Source of the DNA: Pseudomonas sp. GM78
Lineage (GTDB): Bacteria > Pseudomonadota > Gammaproteobacteria > Pseudomonadales > Pseudomonadaceae
Direction of reading: 5' to 3'
Assembly: GCF_000282475.1 (NCBI RefSeq)
Contig: NZ_AKJF01000095.1
Span: 1-64,000, forward strand
DNA length: 64,000 nucleotides
The notes under the pieces were generated by a model. It saw only the letters and a list, made by a program, of their open reading frames with translations. It did not search any database and was not told the origin of the DNA. Below are positions 19,715-28,743 of this stretch, piece by piece. Each line of letters begins with the position of its first letter. Positions within the stretch are counted from its first letter, which is position 1. The position numbers were made by a program, and so were the translations under genes.

Positions 19715-21079
19715 ATGAAATTCGCAGCCCTTGAAGACGCCCAACGCTTTTTGGCGAACAACCCCGATATCGACATGATCGAGCTGTTCATTCTCGATGC
19801 CAACGGCGTGCCGCGCGGCAAGCTGTTGCACCGCGAGGAACTGCTGGCGGTGTATGAAAGCGGTCGCCCGCTGCCTAGCACCATCCTCGGCCTGACCCTG
19901 CAAGGCGATGACGTCGAGAACTCCGGGCTGGTCTGGGAGGTGGGCGACATCGACTGCCGCGCCTATCCGCTCGAAGGCAGCCTGGTGCGTTTGCCGTGGC
20001 GGCAGATTCCGACAGCGGCGGTGCAAGTCAGCATGCACCCGCAAGAAGGCCTGCCGGCGAGCATCGCTGACCCACGGCACCTGCTGATCAATGTTATCGA
20101 GCGTTTGCAGGCCGAGGGTTACCACCCGGTGATGGCGTGCGAGCTGGAGTTCTATTTGCTGGACGCCAGGCGCGACCACAACGGTCGCCCGCAACCGGCG
20201 CTGGACGCTGACGGCGGTCGACCGCGACACACCCAGGTCTACGGCCTGCGTGAGCTGGAGCAGATCGAACCCTTCCTCGCCGACCTCTATGCCGCGTGCA
20301 AACTCCATGGCATTCCGGCGCGCACGGCGATTTCCGAATACGCCCCGGGGCAAGTGGAAATCACCCTGGAACACGGCGATGCCTTGCAGGCGATGGATCA
20401 GGCCGTGCGTTACAAGCGCCTGGTCAAGGCCGTGGCCCACAAGCACGGCATGCAGGCGACGTTCATGGCCAAACCCTTCGATCATCTGGCCGGCACCGGC
20501 ATGCACATGCACGTCAGCATCGCCGACGCCGAAGGCCGCAACCTGTTCGCGTCCGAGGACCCGGCCGGCACCCCGCTGCTGCGCACCGCCATCGGCGGCA
20601 TGCTGGCGTCGCTGCTCGATTCGCTGTTGCTGTTCTGCCCCAATGCCAACTCCTACCGGCGTTTCCAGGCCAACAGCTATGCGCCGCTGGCCCCGACTTG
20701 GGGCGTCGACAACCGCACCGTCAGCCTGCGGGTTCCCGGTGGCCCGGCCAACAGCCGCCACATCGAACATCGCATCTGCGGCGCCGACGCCAACCCGTAC
20801 CTGGCCGCGGCGGCGATCCTGGCCGGCATCCATCGCGGCATCAGCGAGAACCTCGACCCGGGCGAACCGGTGCAGGGCAACGGCTACGCGCAGGCCACGC
20901 AGTTGCTGCCGACCGACTGGCTGACGTCACTGACGGCGCTAGAAAATTCGGCGTGGGCGCGGGATGCATTGGGGCAGGAATTTCTGGGGGTGTACCTGGC
21001 GGTCAAGCGTGCGGAGTATCGGCAGTTCATGGCTGAGGTGGGTGAGCAGGATTGGCGTTGGTATTTGACTGAGGCGTGA
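19715..21079 (+). CDS. Glutamine synthetase-family protein (gamma-glutamyl-polyamine/amine synthetase-like)
   Basis: A 454-residue GS-family enzyme of the PuuA/SpuI type rather than GlnA. The N-terminal beta-grasp domain (about 1-105) includes IELFILDANGVPRGK. The catalytic domain shows ACELEFYLLD, ISEYAPGQVEITLEHG, KPFDHLAGTGMHMHVS and NRTVSLRVPGGPANSRHIEHRICGADANPY. The FAD oxidoreductase gene downstream matches the PuuA-PuuB order of the gamma-glutamylated polyamine pathway: the amine is gamma-glutamylated and then oxidised. The exact amine is not readable from the sequence. Confidence 0.85.
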   Translation: MKFAALEDAQRFLANNPDIDMIELFILDANGVPRGKLLHREELLAVYESGRPLPSTILGLTLQGDDVENSGLVWEVGDIDCRAYPLEGSLVRLPWRQIPTAAVQVSMHPQEGLPASIADPRHLLINVIERLQAEGYHPVMACELEFYLLDARRDHNGRPQPALDADGGRPRHTQVYGLRELEQIEPFLADLYAACKLHGIPARTAISEYAPGQVEITLEHGDALQAMDQAVRYKRLVKAVAHKHGMQATFMAKPFDHLAGTGMHMHVSIADAEGRNLFASEDPAGTPLLRTAIGGMLASLLDSLLLFCPNANSYRRFQANSYAPLAPTWGVDNRTVSLRVPGGPANSRHIEHRICGADANPYLAAAAILAGIHRGISENLDPGEPVQGNGYAQATQLLPTDWLTSLTALENSAWARDALGQEFLGVYLAVKRAEYRQFMAEVGEQDWRWYLTEA

Positions 21080-21104
21080 GCCGCCCATTCATGCACCGCA
21101 AAAA

Positions 21105-21198
21105 CCTGTGGGAGCGGGCTTGCCCGCGAAGAGGCCGTGTCAGTCAGCATCTCTGCTAAATGACACACCGCTTTCGCGGGCAAGCCCGCTCCCACAGG
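21105..21198. repeat. REP pair (GTGGGAGCGGGCTTGCCCGCG type)
   Basis: Two 26-bp arms in perfect inverted orientation (21105-21130 and 21173-21198) separated by 42 bp, between the GS-like gene and the FAD oxidoreductase gene that follows in the same direction. It could attenuate or stabilise the upstream transcript. Confidence 0.9.
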
Positions 21199-21231
21199 GA
21201 TCTTCTCTGCCTTCCCTGCCAGGACTTACCC

Positions 21232-22515
21232 ATGACCCAACGCACCAACTCCTACTACACCGCCACCCTCAACCACGAAACCGACTATCCAACCCTGCAA
21301 GGCCAGCACCGCGTCGACGTGGTGATCATCGGTGGCGGTTTCACCGGCGTCGCCACCGCGGTCGAACTGGCGGAGAAAGGCCTGAAGGTCGCCATCGTCG
21401 AAAGCCACAAGATCGGCTGGGGCGCCACCGGGCGCAACGGCGGCCAGGTCACCGGCAGCCTTTCCGGCGACGAAGCCATGCGTAAACAGATGCGCCGCAC
21501 CCTCGGTGATGAAGTCGACGATTTCATCTGGCACCTGCGCTGGCGCGGGCACCAGATCATCGAGCAACGGGTGGCGAAATACGGCATCGCCTGCGACCTC
21601 AAGCACGGTCACCTGCACGCGGCGTACAAACCGAGCCACATGGACGGTTTGCGCAAGGACTACGACGAAGCGCTGCGCCGTGGCATGGGTGATGAAGTCA
21701 GCCTGCTCGACCGTAGCCAGGTACGCGACCTGCTGCAGAGCGACCTCTACCACGGCGCGATCAAGAACACGCGCAACATGCACCTGCACCCGCTCAACCT
21801 GTGCATCGGCGAAGCCCGGGCAGCGGAAAGTCTCGGTGCGTTGATCTTCGAAAACAGCGAAGTGCTGGAAATTATTCATGGCGACAAGCCAGGCGTACGC
21901 ACCGCCCACGGCCGCATCGACGCCAATCAGGTCCTGCTGGCCGGTGACGTCTACCACAAGCTGGAACCGGACAAACTCAAGGGTAAGATCTTCCCGGCCA
22001 TGGGCGGCATCGTCACCACGGCGCCCCTGGGAGACCTGGCCCGGCAGATCAACCCTGAAGACCTCGCCGTCTACGACTGCCGCTTCGTACTCGACTACTA
22101 CCGCCTGACCGCCGACGGCCGCCTGTTGTTCGGCGGCGGCGCCAACTACAGCGGCAAGGATTCACGCGACATCGCCGCCGAGTTGCGCCCGTGCATCGAA
22201 CAGACGTTCCCGGCACTCAAAGGCGTGGCCATCGATTACCAGTGGAGCTGCGCGATGGGCATCGTGATCAACCGCATCCCGCAACTGGGCAAACTCTCGG
22301 ACAACGTCTGGTACTGCCAGGGCTACTCCGGGCACGGCATCGCCACCACCCACATCATGGGCGAAATCATGGGCCGCGCGATCACCGGGCAACTTGCGCA
22401 GTACGACACCTTCGCCGCCTGCCAGCACATCCGCGTGCCCATGGGCGACCTGCTCGGCAACCCGATGCTGGCGGCGGGCATGTGGTACTACCAGATGCTG
22501 GAGCGACTACGCTAA
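21232..22515 (+). CDS. FAD-dependent amine oxidoreductase (PuuB/PauB-like, DAO family)
   Basis: A 427-residue FAD-binding protein of the DAO superfamily. The Rossmann motif GGGFTGVATAVELAEKG lies at about 36-52, followed by GWGATGRNGGQVTGSLSG typical of the PuuB group, and a C-terminal GYSGHGIATTHIMGE that closes the FAD site. Gamma-glutamylputrescine oxidase-type activity is likely given the GS-like gene just upstream. The ATG at 21232 is preferred; an in-frame upstream start would lie inside the REP repeat. Confidence 0.87.
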   Translation: MTQRTNSYYTATLNHETDYPTLQGQHRVDVVIIGGGFTGVATAVELAEKGLKVAIVESHKIGWGATGRNGGQVTGSLSGDEAMRKQMRRTLGDEVDDFIWHLRWRGHQIIEQRVAKYGIACDLKHGHLHAAYKPSHMDGLRKDYDEALRRGMGDEVSLLDRSQVRDLLQSDLYHGAIKNTRNMHLHPLNLCIGEARAAESLGALIFENSEVLEIIHGDKPGVRTAHGRIDANQVLLAGDVYHKLEPDKLKGKIFPAMGGIVTTAPLGDLARQINPEDLAVYDCRFVLDYYRLTADGRLLFGGGANYSGKDSRDIAAELRPCIEQTFPALKGVAIDYQWSCAMGIVINRIPQLGKLSDNVWYCQGYSGHGIATTHIMGEIMGRAITGQLAQYDTFAACQHIRVPMGDLLGNPMLAAGMWYYQMLERLR

Positions 22516-22533
22516 TAGTGCGACGGCCAAATT

Positions 22534-22567
22534 CCAACTGTGGGAACCTGCTCGCCCCCACAGTTGG
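22534..22567 (+). terminator. Stem-loop after the FAD oxidoreductase gene
   Basis: Perfect 11-bp inverted repeat CCAACTGTGGG (22534-22544) and CCCACAGTTGG (22557-22567) with a 12-nt loop, 18 nt after the stop codon. It looks like a degenerate REP half that can act as a transcript end. It has no U-tract, so a true Rho-independent terminator is uncertain. Confidence 0.45.
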
Positions 22568-22703
22568 ATTTCAGTGACTCATTACACAACTCACGAGCCA
22601 GCTATCAATTCCTTCGATCTTTCACATCACCAAGCCGAATTTTTTATTTGCGCCGGACCTGTTCAAGATGAGCGCCATCACCCCTGTCACGGATGGAAAC
22701 GAC

Positions 22704-22772
22704 ATGAATCTAAATTTCGCCTTTGCCTGCATGATCGTGGTTTCATTCACCATCGCGTTGGTGCACACCTGA
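22704..22772 (+). CDS. Possible 22-residue hydrophobic peptide
   Basis: ATG-initiated frame MNLNFAFACMIVVSFTIALV + HT with a GGATGGAAA stretch upstream. The peptide is almost entirely a single membrane-like helix. It lies 39 nt before the serine hydrolase gene. I have no family match and list it only as a candidate. Confidence 0.25.
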   Translation: MNLNFAFACMIVVSFTIALVHT

Positions 22773-22811
22773 TTCGCGTCAGCGCGCTCCCTTTCCATCC
22801 AGAGTCGACCC

Positions 22812-23702
22812 ATGCTTTTTGCCCTTGTATCGAACGGCGCCCTCCTCACGCCTGAACAGCCGGATACAACGGTGCCCTGGTGGAGCTTCAGCAAAACCGT
22901 GCTCGCAGCGGCGGCCCTGACACTGGTGCGCGACCGGCTGGTCAACCTGGATGACAGGGTCGCTGAAGGCCCGTTCACCCTGCGCCAGTTGCTACGGCAT
23001 GAGGCCGGCCTGGCGGACTATTCGGAACTCGCTGATTACCACGCTGCGGTCGCTAATAATGAGGCTCCCTGGTCGGCGGATGACATGTTGCAACGTCTCG
23101 ATGCCTCCCGCTTGCGCTACACGCCGGGTGACGGTTGGCGTTACTCCAACGTTGGCTACCTGTTCATCGCAAGACTGATTGAGCGCACCACCGGCCTCCC
23201 CCTCGAAGAAGCGCTGAAACAACGGGTGTTTTCCCCCCTCGGCTTATCCAGAGTGCGCCTCGCCAGAACACCTTCCGATCTGGCAGGCGTGAACATGGGC
23301 GCCGCGTCCGCCTACGATCCCGGTTGGGTCTATCACGGTTTGCTGGTGGGTCCACTCGCCGAGGCAGCCCTTTTCCTGAACCGACTGTTGGGCGGCGACT
23401 TGCTGCCGCAATCCCTGCTCCTGCAAATGCAGACCGTGCGCACCCTTGGTGGGCCGATTCCCGGCCGTCCATGGACGTCTCCAGGATATGGCCTGGGACT
23501 GATGCAGGGTGGTGTTGAAGGTCATCGAATCCTGAGCGGCCACACCGGCGTCGGGCCGGGTAGTGTCGTGGCGGTCTATCAATGGGTGGGTAACGACCAC
23601 AACTCGAGTTGCTGCGCGGTGTTTGATGAGGGTGCCAACGAAGGGGCGGTCGAAGCCGAAGTGGTAAAAAGTTTATCGGCCATTGACGGTATGAACGAAT
23701 AA
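22812..23702 (+). CDS. Beta-lactamase-family (class C-like) serine hydrolase
   Basis: A 296-residue protein of the serine beta-lactamase/DD-peptidase fold. The catalytic SXXK is SFSK at about 28-31, the YXN motif is YSN in WRYSNVGYLFIARLIE (about 110-125), and HTG in SGHTGVGPG takes the place of the KTG/HXG triad. There is no signal peptide and the N terminus before SXXK is short, so it may be cytoplasmic or N-terminally reduced relative to secreted relatives. The substrate is unknown. Confidence 0.8.
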   Translation: MLFALVSNGALLTPEQPDTTVPWWSFSKTVLAAAALTLVRDRLVNLDDRVAEGPFTLRQLLRHEAGLADYSELADYHAAVANNEAPWSADDMLQRLDASRLRYTPGDGWRYSNVGYLFIARLIERTTGLPLEEALKQRVFSPLGLSRVRLARTPSDLAGVNMGAASAYDPGWVYHGLLVGPLAEAALFLNRLLGGDLLPQSLLLQMQTVRTLGGPIPGRPWTSPGYGLGLMQGGVEGHRILSGHTGVGPGSVVAVYQWVGNDHNSSCCAVFDEGANEGAVEAEVVKSLSAIDGMNE

Positions 23703-23897
23703 TCAGGTTGAACAATTATCAAATAAGAAAGTATATCAACTCGCTGCAAACTCAACGCTGTAACGACGGCAAGCGTTATAACCGGTGACTTCATAACCCT
23801 GCATATTGGCCACCGCCGGTCGATAAATGCCGCAGTAACTTAACCCTTCAAAACTCCGTGATCTAGTCTGAGTGCACGTTCGGCTGGAGCGCACTCC

Positions 23898-24065
23898 ATG
23901 TCATTGACTCAAGAGCAAAAACCGCAGCGGCGCAAGGAAATGCGGCTGTTCCTGTTTCTTGTTGTCTGCCTTTTTCCGCTACTTTCGGTCGCTATCGTCG
24001 GCGGTTACGGTTTCATTATCTGGTTTTTCCAAATGCTCTACGGCCCGCCCGGGCCGCCCAACTAA
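23898..24065 (+). CDS. napE: Periplasmic nitrate reductase NapE
   Basis: A 55-residue protein with one membrane helix (about 17-43), ending in GPPGPPN. It is encoded immediately before napD. The size, RRKEMRLFLFLVVCLFPLLS pattern and location fit NapE. A GGAG lies eight bases before the ATG. The role of NapE is not well defined. Confidence 0.85.
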   Translation: MSLTQEQKPQRRKEMRLFLFLVVCLFPLLSVAIVGGYGFIIWFFQMLYGPPGPPN

Positions 24066-24097
24066 AAGAACTCGATCAGAGCCTGTTGGAGTCGCCC

Positions 24098-24358
24098 ATG
24101 GACGAAGCCCTGCATATAGCCAGCCTTGTGGTACATGCCCGCCCCGAACTTTTCGACGCCGTCAAAGCCAACCTGCGTCTATTGGAAGGCGTGGAACTGC
24201 ATCAGGAAAGTGCTGCCGGGAAACTGGTGGTAGTCCTTGAGACCGTACACGAAAACCAGATCCTGCAACGCATCGATCAAATCAGCAATCTTCCGGGCGT
24301 GCTCAACGCTGCGCTGATCTATCACGAAATTCTCGATTCCGCGGGAGACATCCAATGA
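24098..24358 (+). CDS. napD: NapD, chaperone of the nitrate reductase precursor
   Basis: An 86-residue ferredoxin-fold protein. NapD binds the twin-arginine signal peptide of NapA until the cofactor is inserted. [21 protein letters not shown] and the C-terminal [13 protein letters not shown] fit the family. The ATG at 24098 follows TGGAG; the stop overlaps the napA start as ATGA. Confidence 0.9.
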   Translation: MDEALHIASLVVHARPELFDAVKANLRLLEGVELHQESAAGKLVVVLETVHENQILQRIDQISNLPGVLNAALIYHEILDSAGDIQ

Positions 24359-26859
24359 GTATGTCACGCCGAGCATTCGTCAAGGCCCAGGCCGCCGCCA
24401 TTGCAGCCTCCGCGGCCGGCCTGCCGATATTCACCACTGCCAGCAACCTGGTCACCGAAGCGGACATGGTCACCCTGGACTGGAACAAGGCGCCCTGCCG
24501 CTTTTGCGGCACCGGCTGCAGCGTGATGGTCGCGACCCGGGACAACCGGGTGGTCGCCACCCATGGTGACGTCAAGGCCGAGGTGAATCGCGGGTTGAAC
24601 TGTGTGAAGGGCTACTTTCTGTCCAAGATCATGTACGGCGTCGACCGCCTGACCCAGCCACTGCTGCGCATGAAAAACGGCCAGTACGACAAGCAAGGCG
24701 AGTTCCAGCCGATCAGTTGGGACAAGGCCTTCGACATCATGGAAGAAAAATTCAAGCAGGCCCTGAAAAACAAGGGGCCGGAATCGGTCGGCATGTTCGG
24801 CTCGGGACAATGGACGGTGTGGGAAGGCTACGCCGCCAACAAGCTGATGAAGGCCGGTTTTCGCAGCAATAACATCGACCCCAATGCCCGTCATTGCATG
24901 GCCTCGGCGGTGATGGGTTTCATGCGCACCTTTGGCGCGGATGAGCCGATGGGGTGCTACGACGACATCGAAGCCACCGACGCCTTTGTGTTGTGGGGCT
25001 CGAACATGGCGGAGATGCACCCTATCCTGTGGAGCCGGGTCACCGACCGGCGCCTGAGCTATCCGCACGTGAAAGTCGCTGTGTTGTCGACCTTCGAACA
25101 CCGCAGCTTCGAACTGGCCGACATCCCCATGGTGTTCAAGCCGCAAACCGACCTGTTGATCCTCAACTACATCGCCAACCACATCATTGAAAGCGGCGCG
25201 GTCAATCAGGATTTCATCAGCAAGCACACGCGCTTCGCCAAGGGCGCCGACGATATCGGCTACGGCTTGCGCGCGGATGACCCGCTGGAAAAACAGGCGA
25301 AGAATGCCGACAAGGCCAATACCTGGACAGACATGTCCTTCGAGCAGTTCGCCGCGTTCGTCAAACCCTACACCCTGGAACGCACCGCCAAGGAGACCGG
25401 GGTGGCGCCTGAACGCATCAAGGCCCTGGCCGAACTCTATGCCGATCCCAATCGCAAGGTCGTGTCGTTCTGGACCATGGGCTTCAACCAGCACACCCGC
25501 GGAGTCTGGGCCAACAACCTGATCTACAACATCCATTTGCTCACGGGCAAGATCAGCGAGCCGGGCAACAGCCCTTTCTCGTTGACCGGCCAACCGTCGG
25601 CCTGTGGCACCGCGCGCGAGGTCGGGACGTTCTCCCACCGCCTGCCCGCCGACCTGGTGGTGACCAACCCCAAGCACCGCGCCACCGCGGAAAAAATCTG
25701 GAAGCTGCCTGCCGGCACCATTCAGGAGAAAGTCGGCTTTCATGCGGTACAACAAAGCCGCATGCTCAAGGATGGCGTGCTCAACGTCTACTGGACCCAG
25801 GCCAGCAACAACATGCAGGCCGGGCCCAACATCATGCAGGAAGTCTTGCCGGGCTGGCGCAACCCGGACAACTTCGTGATCGTCTCGGACGTCTACCCCA
25901 CCGTTTCCGCCCAGGCCGCCGACCTGATCCTGCCCAGCGCCATGTGGGTGGAAAAGGAAGGCGCCTTTGGCAACGCCGAGCGCCGCACGCAGTTCTGGCA
26001 TCAGTTGGTCAGCGCACCGGGGGATGCCAAGTCCGACTTGTGGCAATTGGTGGAGTTTTCCAAGCGCTTCAAGACCGATGAAACCTGGCCCGCGGAGTTA
26101 CTGGCCAAGGCCCCTGAGTACAAGGGCAAAACCCTGTTCGAGGTGTTGTTCAAGAACGGCCAGGTCGACGAGTTTCCCGTCGAACAAATCGAGACCGGTT
26201 TTAAGAACGATGAAGCCAAGGCCTTTGGTTTCTACCTGCAAAAAGGCCTGTTCGAAGAGTACGCGCAGTTTGGTCGCGGTCATGGCCATGACCTCGCGGC
26301 CTTCGATCGTTACCACAGCGAACGCGGCCTGCGCTGGCCAGTGGTCGACGGCAAGGAAACCCGCTGGCGCTACCGCGAGGGGCTCGACCCCTACGTGGAA
26401 ACCGGCAGCGAAGTGCAGTTCTACGGCTACCCGGACAAGAAGGCGATCATCTTCGCCCTGCCCTACGAGCCACCGGCCGAAGCCCCGGATGCCGACTACC
26501 CGTTCTGGCTGAGCACCGGCCGGGTCCTTGAGCACTGGCATACGGGCACCATGACCCAACGGGTGGAAGAACTGTACAAAGCCGTGCCGGACGCACTGGT
26601 CTACATGCACCCCGAGGACGCCAAGGCCATGAAGGCACGCCGTGGCAGTGAAGTGAAACTGATCAGCCGCCGCGGCGAGATCCGCGCCCGCATCGAAACC
26701 CGCGGGCGCAACAAACCGCCTCGCGGCCTGGTGTTCGTGCCGTTTTTCGATGCCAACAAGCTGATCAACAAGGTCACGCTCGACGCCACCGACCCGATCT
26801 CCAAGCAGACCGACTACAAGAAATGCGCGATCCGCATCGAGTTGATCAGCGTGGCTTGA
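24355..26859 (+). CDS. napA: Periplasmic nitrate reductase catalytic subunit NapA
   Basis: An 834-residue bis-MGD enzyme that reduces nitrate to nitrite in the periplasm. A Tat signal with SRRAFVK at about 4-10 precedes the [4Fe-4S] cysteines C48, C51, C55 and C83. C181 in ARHCMASAV is at the molybdenum ligand position. C-terminal motifs include [17 protein letters not shown]. It depends on the molybdenum cofactor made by the moa/moe genes about 10 kb upstream. napB begins 11 nt downstream. Confidence 0.97.
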   Translation: MSMSRRAFVKAQAAAIAASAAGLPIFTTASNLVTEADMVTLDWNKAPCRFCGTGCSVMVATRDNRVVATHGDVKAEVNRGLNCVKGYFLSKIMYGVDRLTQPLLRMKNGQYDKQGEFQPISWDKAFDIMEEKFKQALKNKGPESVGMFGSGQWTVWEGYAANKLMKAGFRSNNIDPNARHCMASAVMGFMRTFGADEPMGCYDDIEATDAFVLWGSNMAEMHPILWSRVTDRRLSYPHVKVAVLSTFEHRSFELADIPMVFKPQTDLLILNYIANHIIESGAVNQDFISKHTRFAKGADDIGYGLRADDPLEKQAKNADKANTWTDMSFEQFAAFVKPYTLERTAKETGVAPERIKALAELYADPNRKVVSFWTMGFNQHTRGVWANNLIYNIHLLTGKISEPGNSPFSLTGQPSACGTAREVGTFSHRLPADLVVTNPKHRATAEKIWKLPAGTIQEKVGFHAVQQSRMLKDGVLNVYWTQASNNMQAGPNIMQEVLPGWRNPDNFVIVSDVYPTVSAQAADLILPSAMWVEKEGAFGNAERRTQFWHQLVSAPGDAKSDLWQLVEFSKRFKTDETWPAELLAKAPEYKGKTLFEVLFKNGQVDEFPVEQIETGFKNDEAKAFGFYLQKGLFEEYAQFGRGHGHDLAAFDRYHSERGLRWPVVDGKETRWRYREGLDPYVETGSEVQFYGYPDKKAIIFALPYEPPAEAPDADYPFWLSTGRVLEHWHTGTMTQRVEELYKAVPDALVYMHPEDAKAMKARRGSEVKLISRRGEIRARIETRGRNKPPRGLVFVPFFDANKLINKVTLDATDPISKQTDYKKCAIRIELISVA

Positions 26860-26870
26860 GGAGAACCGCC

Positions 26871-27356
26871 ATGAGTTTTCGCATCCTGCCGTTGTTCCTG
26901 CTCGCTGTGATCGGCGCGGTCATTGCCGCCGAGGTTGATTACCCCCTCGATGCACCTGGCCCGGACGGACGCCGGCCCGGCGGCACCCTGACGCAAAACG
27001 CCCCTGCGCCGCCCCTGGCCGACGATGAAAACAAGGACCTCAAGCGCGAGCGCAACTACCCTGACCAGCCGCCGACCATTCCCCACAGCATTCGCGGTTA
27101 CCAGATCGACAAGAACGGCAACAAGTGCCTGTCCTGCCACAGCCGGGCCAACAGTGCACGCAGCCAGGCGACGATGATCAGCATCACCCACTACATGGAC
27201 CGCGACGGCCAGGCGCTGGCGGCGGTATCACCGCGTCGCTACTTCTGCAACCAGTGCCACGTGCCACAAAAAGATGTGCTGCCGCTGGTGGGCAACAGCT
27301 TCGAGACCATCGACAAAATCCTGCAAGACGACGCCAACGCCGCGCAGAAACGTTGA
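26871..27356 (+). CDS. napB: NapB, diheme cytochrome c subunit of nitrate reductase
   Basis: A 161-residue periplasmic protein with a signal peptide (about 1-20) and two CXXCH heme sites: CLSCH (86-90) and CNQCH (126-130). It passes electrons from NapC to NapA. The start at 26871 is preceded by GAGGAG; the longer in-frame reading lies within napA. Confidence 0.95.
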   Translation: MSFRILPLFLLAVIGAVIAAEVDYPLDAPGPDGRRPGGTLTQNAPAPPLADDENKDLKRERNYPDQPPTIPHSIRGYQIDKNGNKCLSCHSRANSARSQATMISITHYMDRDGQALAAVSPRRYFCNQCHVPQKDVLPLVGNSFETIDKILQDDANAAQKR

Positions 27357-27365
27357 GGAGGCGCC

Positions 27366-27962
27366 ATGAAAGCACTGTTCGCCCTGCTTAAGGACTACTG
27401 GGGCATCCTCTGTCGGCCGAGCGTTTATTTCAGCCTGGGGTTCCTGACGTTGGGCGGTTTTATCGCCGGGATCATTTTCTGGGGGGGATTCAACACGGCA
27501 CTGGAGCTTACGAACACGGAGAAGTTCTGCATTTCCTGCCACGAGATGCGCGACAACGTGTTTGTTGAATTGCAGGACACCATCCACTACACCAACCGCT
27601 CGGGCGTGCGCGCCAGTTGCCCGGATTGCCACGTACCCCATGAATGGACCCACAAGATCGCGCGCAAGATGCAGGCGTCTAAGGAAGTCTGGGGCAAGCT
27701 GTTCGGCACCATCGACACCCGCGACAAATTCCTCAACCTGCGCCGTGAACTGGCAGAACACGAATGGGCCAGGCTCAAGGCCAACGACTCACGCGAATGC
27801 CGCAACTGCCACAACTTCGAATTCATGGACTTTACCCGCCAGGGCAAACGGGCGGCGGCCATGCATTCGACGTCGTTGGCCAAGGGCGAGGCCACCTGCA
27901 TCGACTGCCACAAGGGCATTGCGCACAAGCTACCGGATATGAGCGGCGTCAAGGGCTGGTAG
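27366..27962 (+). CDS. napC: NapC, tetraheme quinol dehydrogenase
   Basis: A 198-residue membrane-anchored cytochrome of the NapC/NirT family. The N-terminal helix (about 22-41) is followed by four CXXCH heme sites at 55-59, 85-89, 145-149 and 178-182. It oxidises quinol and reduces NapB. Last gene of napEDABC. The converging gene on the other strand begins its 3' end only 4 nt away, with no obvious terminator. Confidence 0.96.
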   Translation: MKALFALLKDYWGILCRPSVYFSLGFLTLGGFIAGIIFWGGFNTALELTNTEKFCISCHEMRDNVFVELQDTIHYTNRSGVRASCPDCHVPHEWTHKIARKMQASKEVWGKLFGTIDTRDKFLNLRRELAEHEWARLKANDSRECRNCHNFEFMDFTRQGKRAAAMHSTSLAKGEATCIDCHKGIAHKLPDMSGVKGW

Positions 27963-27966
27963 CGGT

Positions 27967-28635
27967 TCAGTTGCTTGCCACATGATCCACATGGCCTGCC
28001 GTCACCAGTGTCTTCAACGACGCATCGAACTGTTTCAACGCGTTCACTTGCAACGCGGTCTGCTGATTGATCTGCGCGGCAATCTGCGGCGCGGCCTTGC
28101 CATGCACCCACACCGAAGGCATCTGCTCAACACGTGAACCTTGCGCCTCGCCAATGTATTGCAGGTTCGCATCGTAGAACCGGGCCATGAAGCGCGCCTC
28201 AACCTGATCGTTGCGTTTGGACACCAGGCGACTGTAGGTGTCGAGCATCACCACCACGTCCGGATGAGCCTGCAACGCCGCATCGAGGTTGTCGTAAACG
28301 GTCACCGCTGCGAACTCTTTCTGCAACGACGCCATCAACCAGCCAATCGCCCGCTGCGGATCAGAGCTGTCGACAAACGCCTGACTGATCCGTGAATCCA
28401 GCTCGGGGTTCTGCGCCCCCTTCACCGCCACGGCGTGGTAGCTCTCGAGGTATTGCTGGGTGTTGAGGGTGTTCTCGCTGTAGAGCACCGCCACCTTCTG
28501 CGTGTGTTGCAAACGCACAGCGCTGTCGGCAATCGGCAGGAAACGGTAGGCCGCTTCGGCAGCAATCGCCGGTGCGGTGGACGCCACGCCAGCGCTGAAC
28601 ACGGCGACAAAAGCCAGCAGGGTCGAGATTCTCAT
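27967..28635 (-). CDS. Uncharacterised secreted protein
   Basis: A 222-residue protein with a Sec signal peptide (about 1-26, ending IAAEA). The mature part is soluble, without Cys or recognisable catalytic motifs. It includes VAVLYSENTLNTQQYLESYHAVAV, VTVYDNLDAALQAHPDVVVMLDTYSRLVS and FYDANLQYIGEAQGSRVEQMPSVWVHGK, which read like an alternating alpha/beta fold. I do not recognise the family. It sits between nap and the T6SS locus on the T6SS strand, 108 nt beyond the last T6SS gene, so it may or may not belong to that unit. Confidence 0.7.
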   Translation of the reverse strand: MRISTLLAFVAVFSAGVASTAPAIAAEAAYRFLPIADSAVRLQHTQKVAVLYSENTLNTQQYLESYHAVAVKGAQNPELDSRISQAFVDSSDPQRAIGWLMASLQKEFAAVTVYDNLDAALQAHPDVVVMLDTYSRLVSKRNDQVEARFMARFYDANLQYIGEAQGSRVEQMPSVWVHGKAAPQIAAQINQQTALQVNALKQFDASLKTLVTAGHVDHVASN

Positions 28636-28743
28636 CGCGCTTATTCCTTCAATGGCGAGATCGGTATGGCGCTATCTTCCTCCCTTGGCGGAAAAACAGA
28701 ACTTGCATTCTTTAATGATGAGTATCGAGGGAATGAATGATTG

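Noticed and set aside
21105-21198. REP pairs considered as CRISPR repeats
   Set aside because: The copies are in inverted pairs, scattered between operons, without regular direct-repeat/spacer structure or cas genes.
23708-23722. ANR/FNR-like site TTGAACAATTATCAA upstream of napE
   Set aside because: The half-sites are separated by one base too many for TTGAT-N4-ATCAA and the left half is imperfect. It also lies about 175 nt from the gene.
24364-26046. 560-codon minus-strand frame opposite napA
   Set aside because: It lies entirely antisense to a strongly conserved gene and its product is low-complexity His/Gly/Val-rich. It is a shadow.
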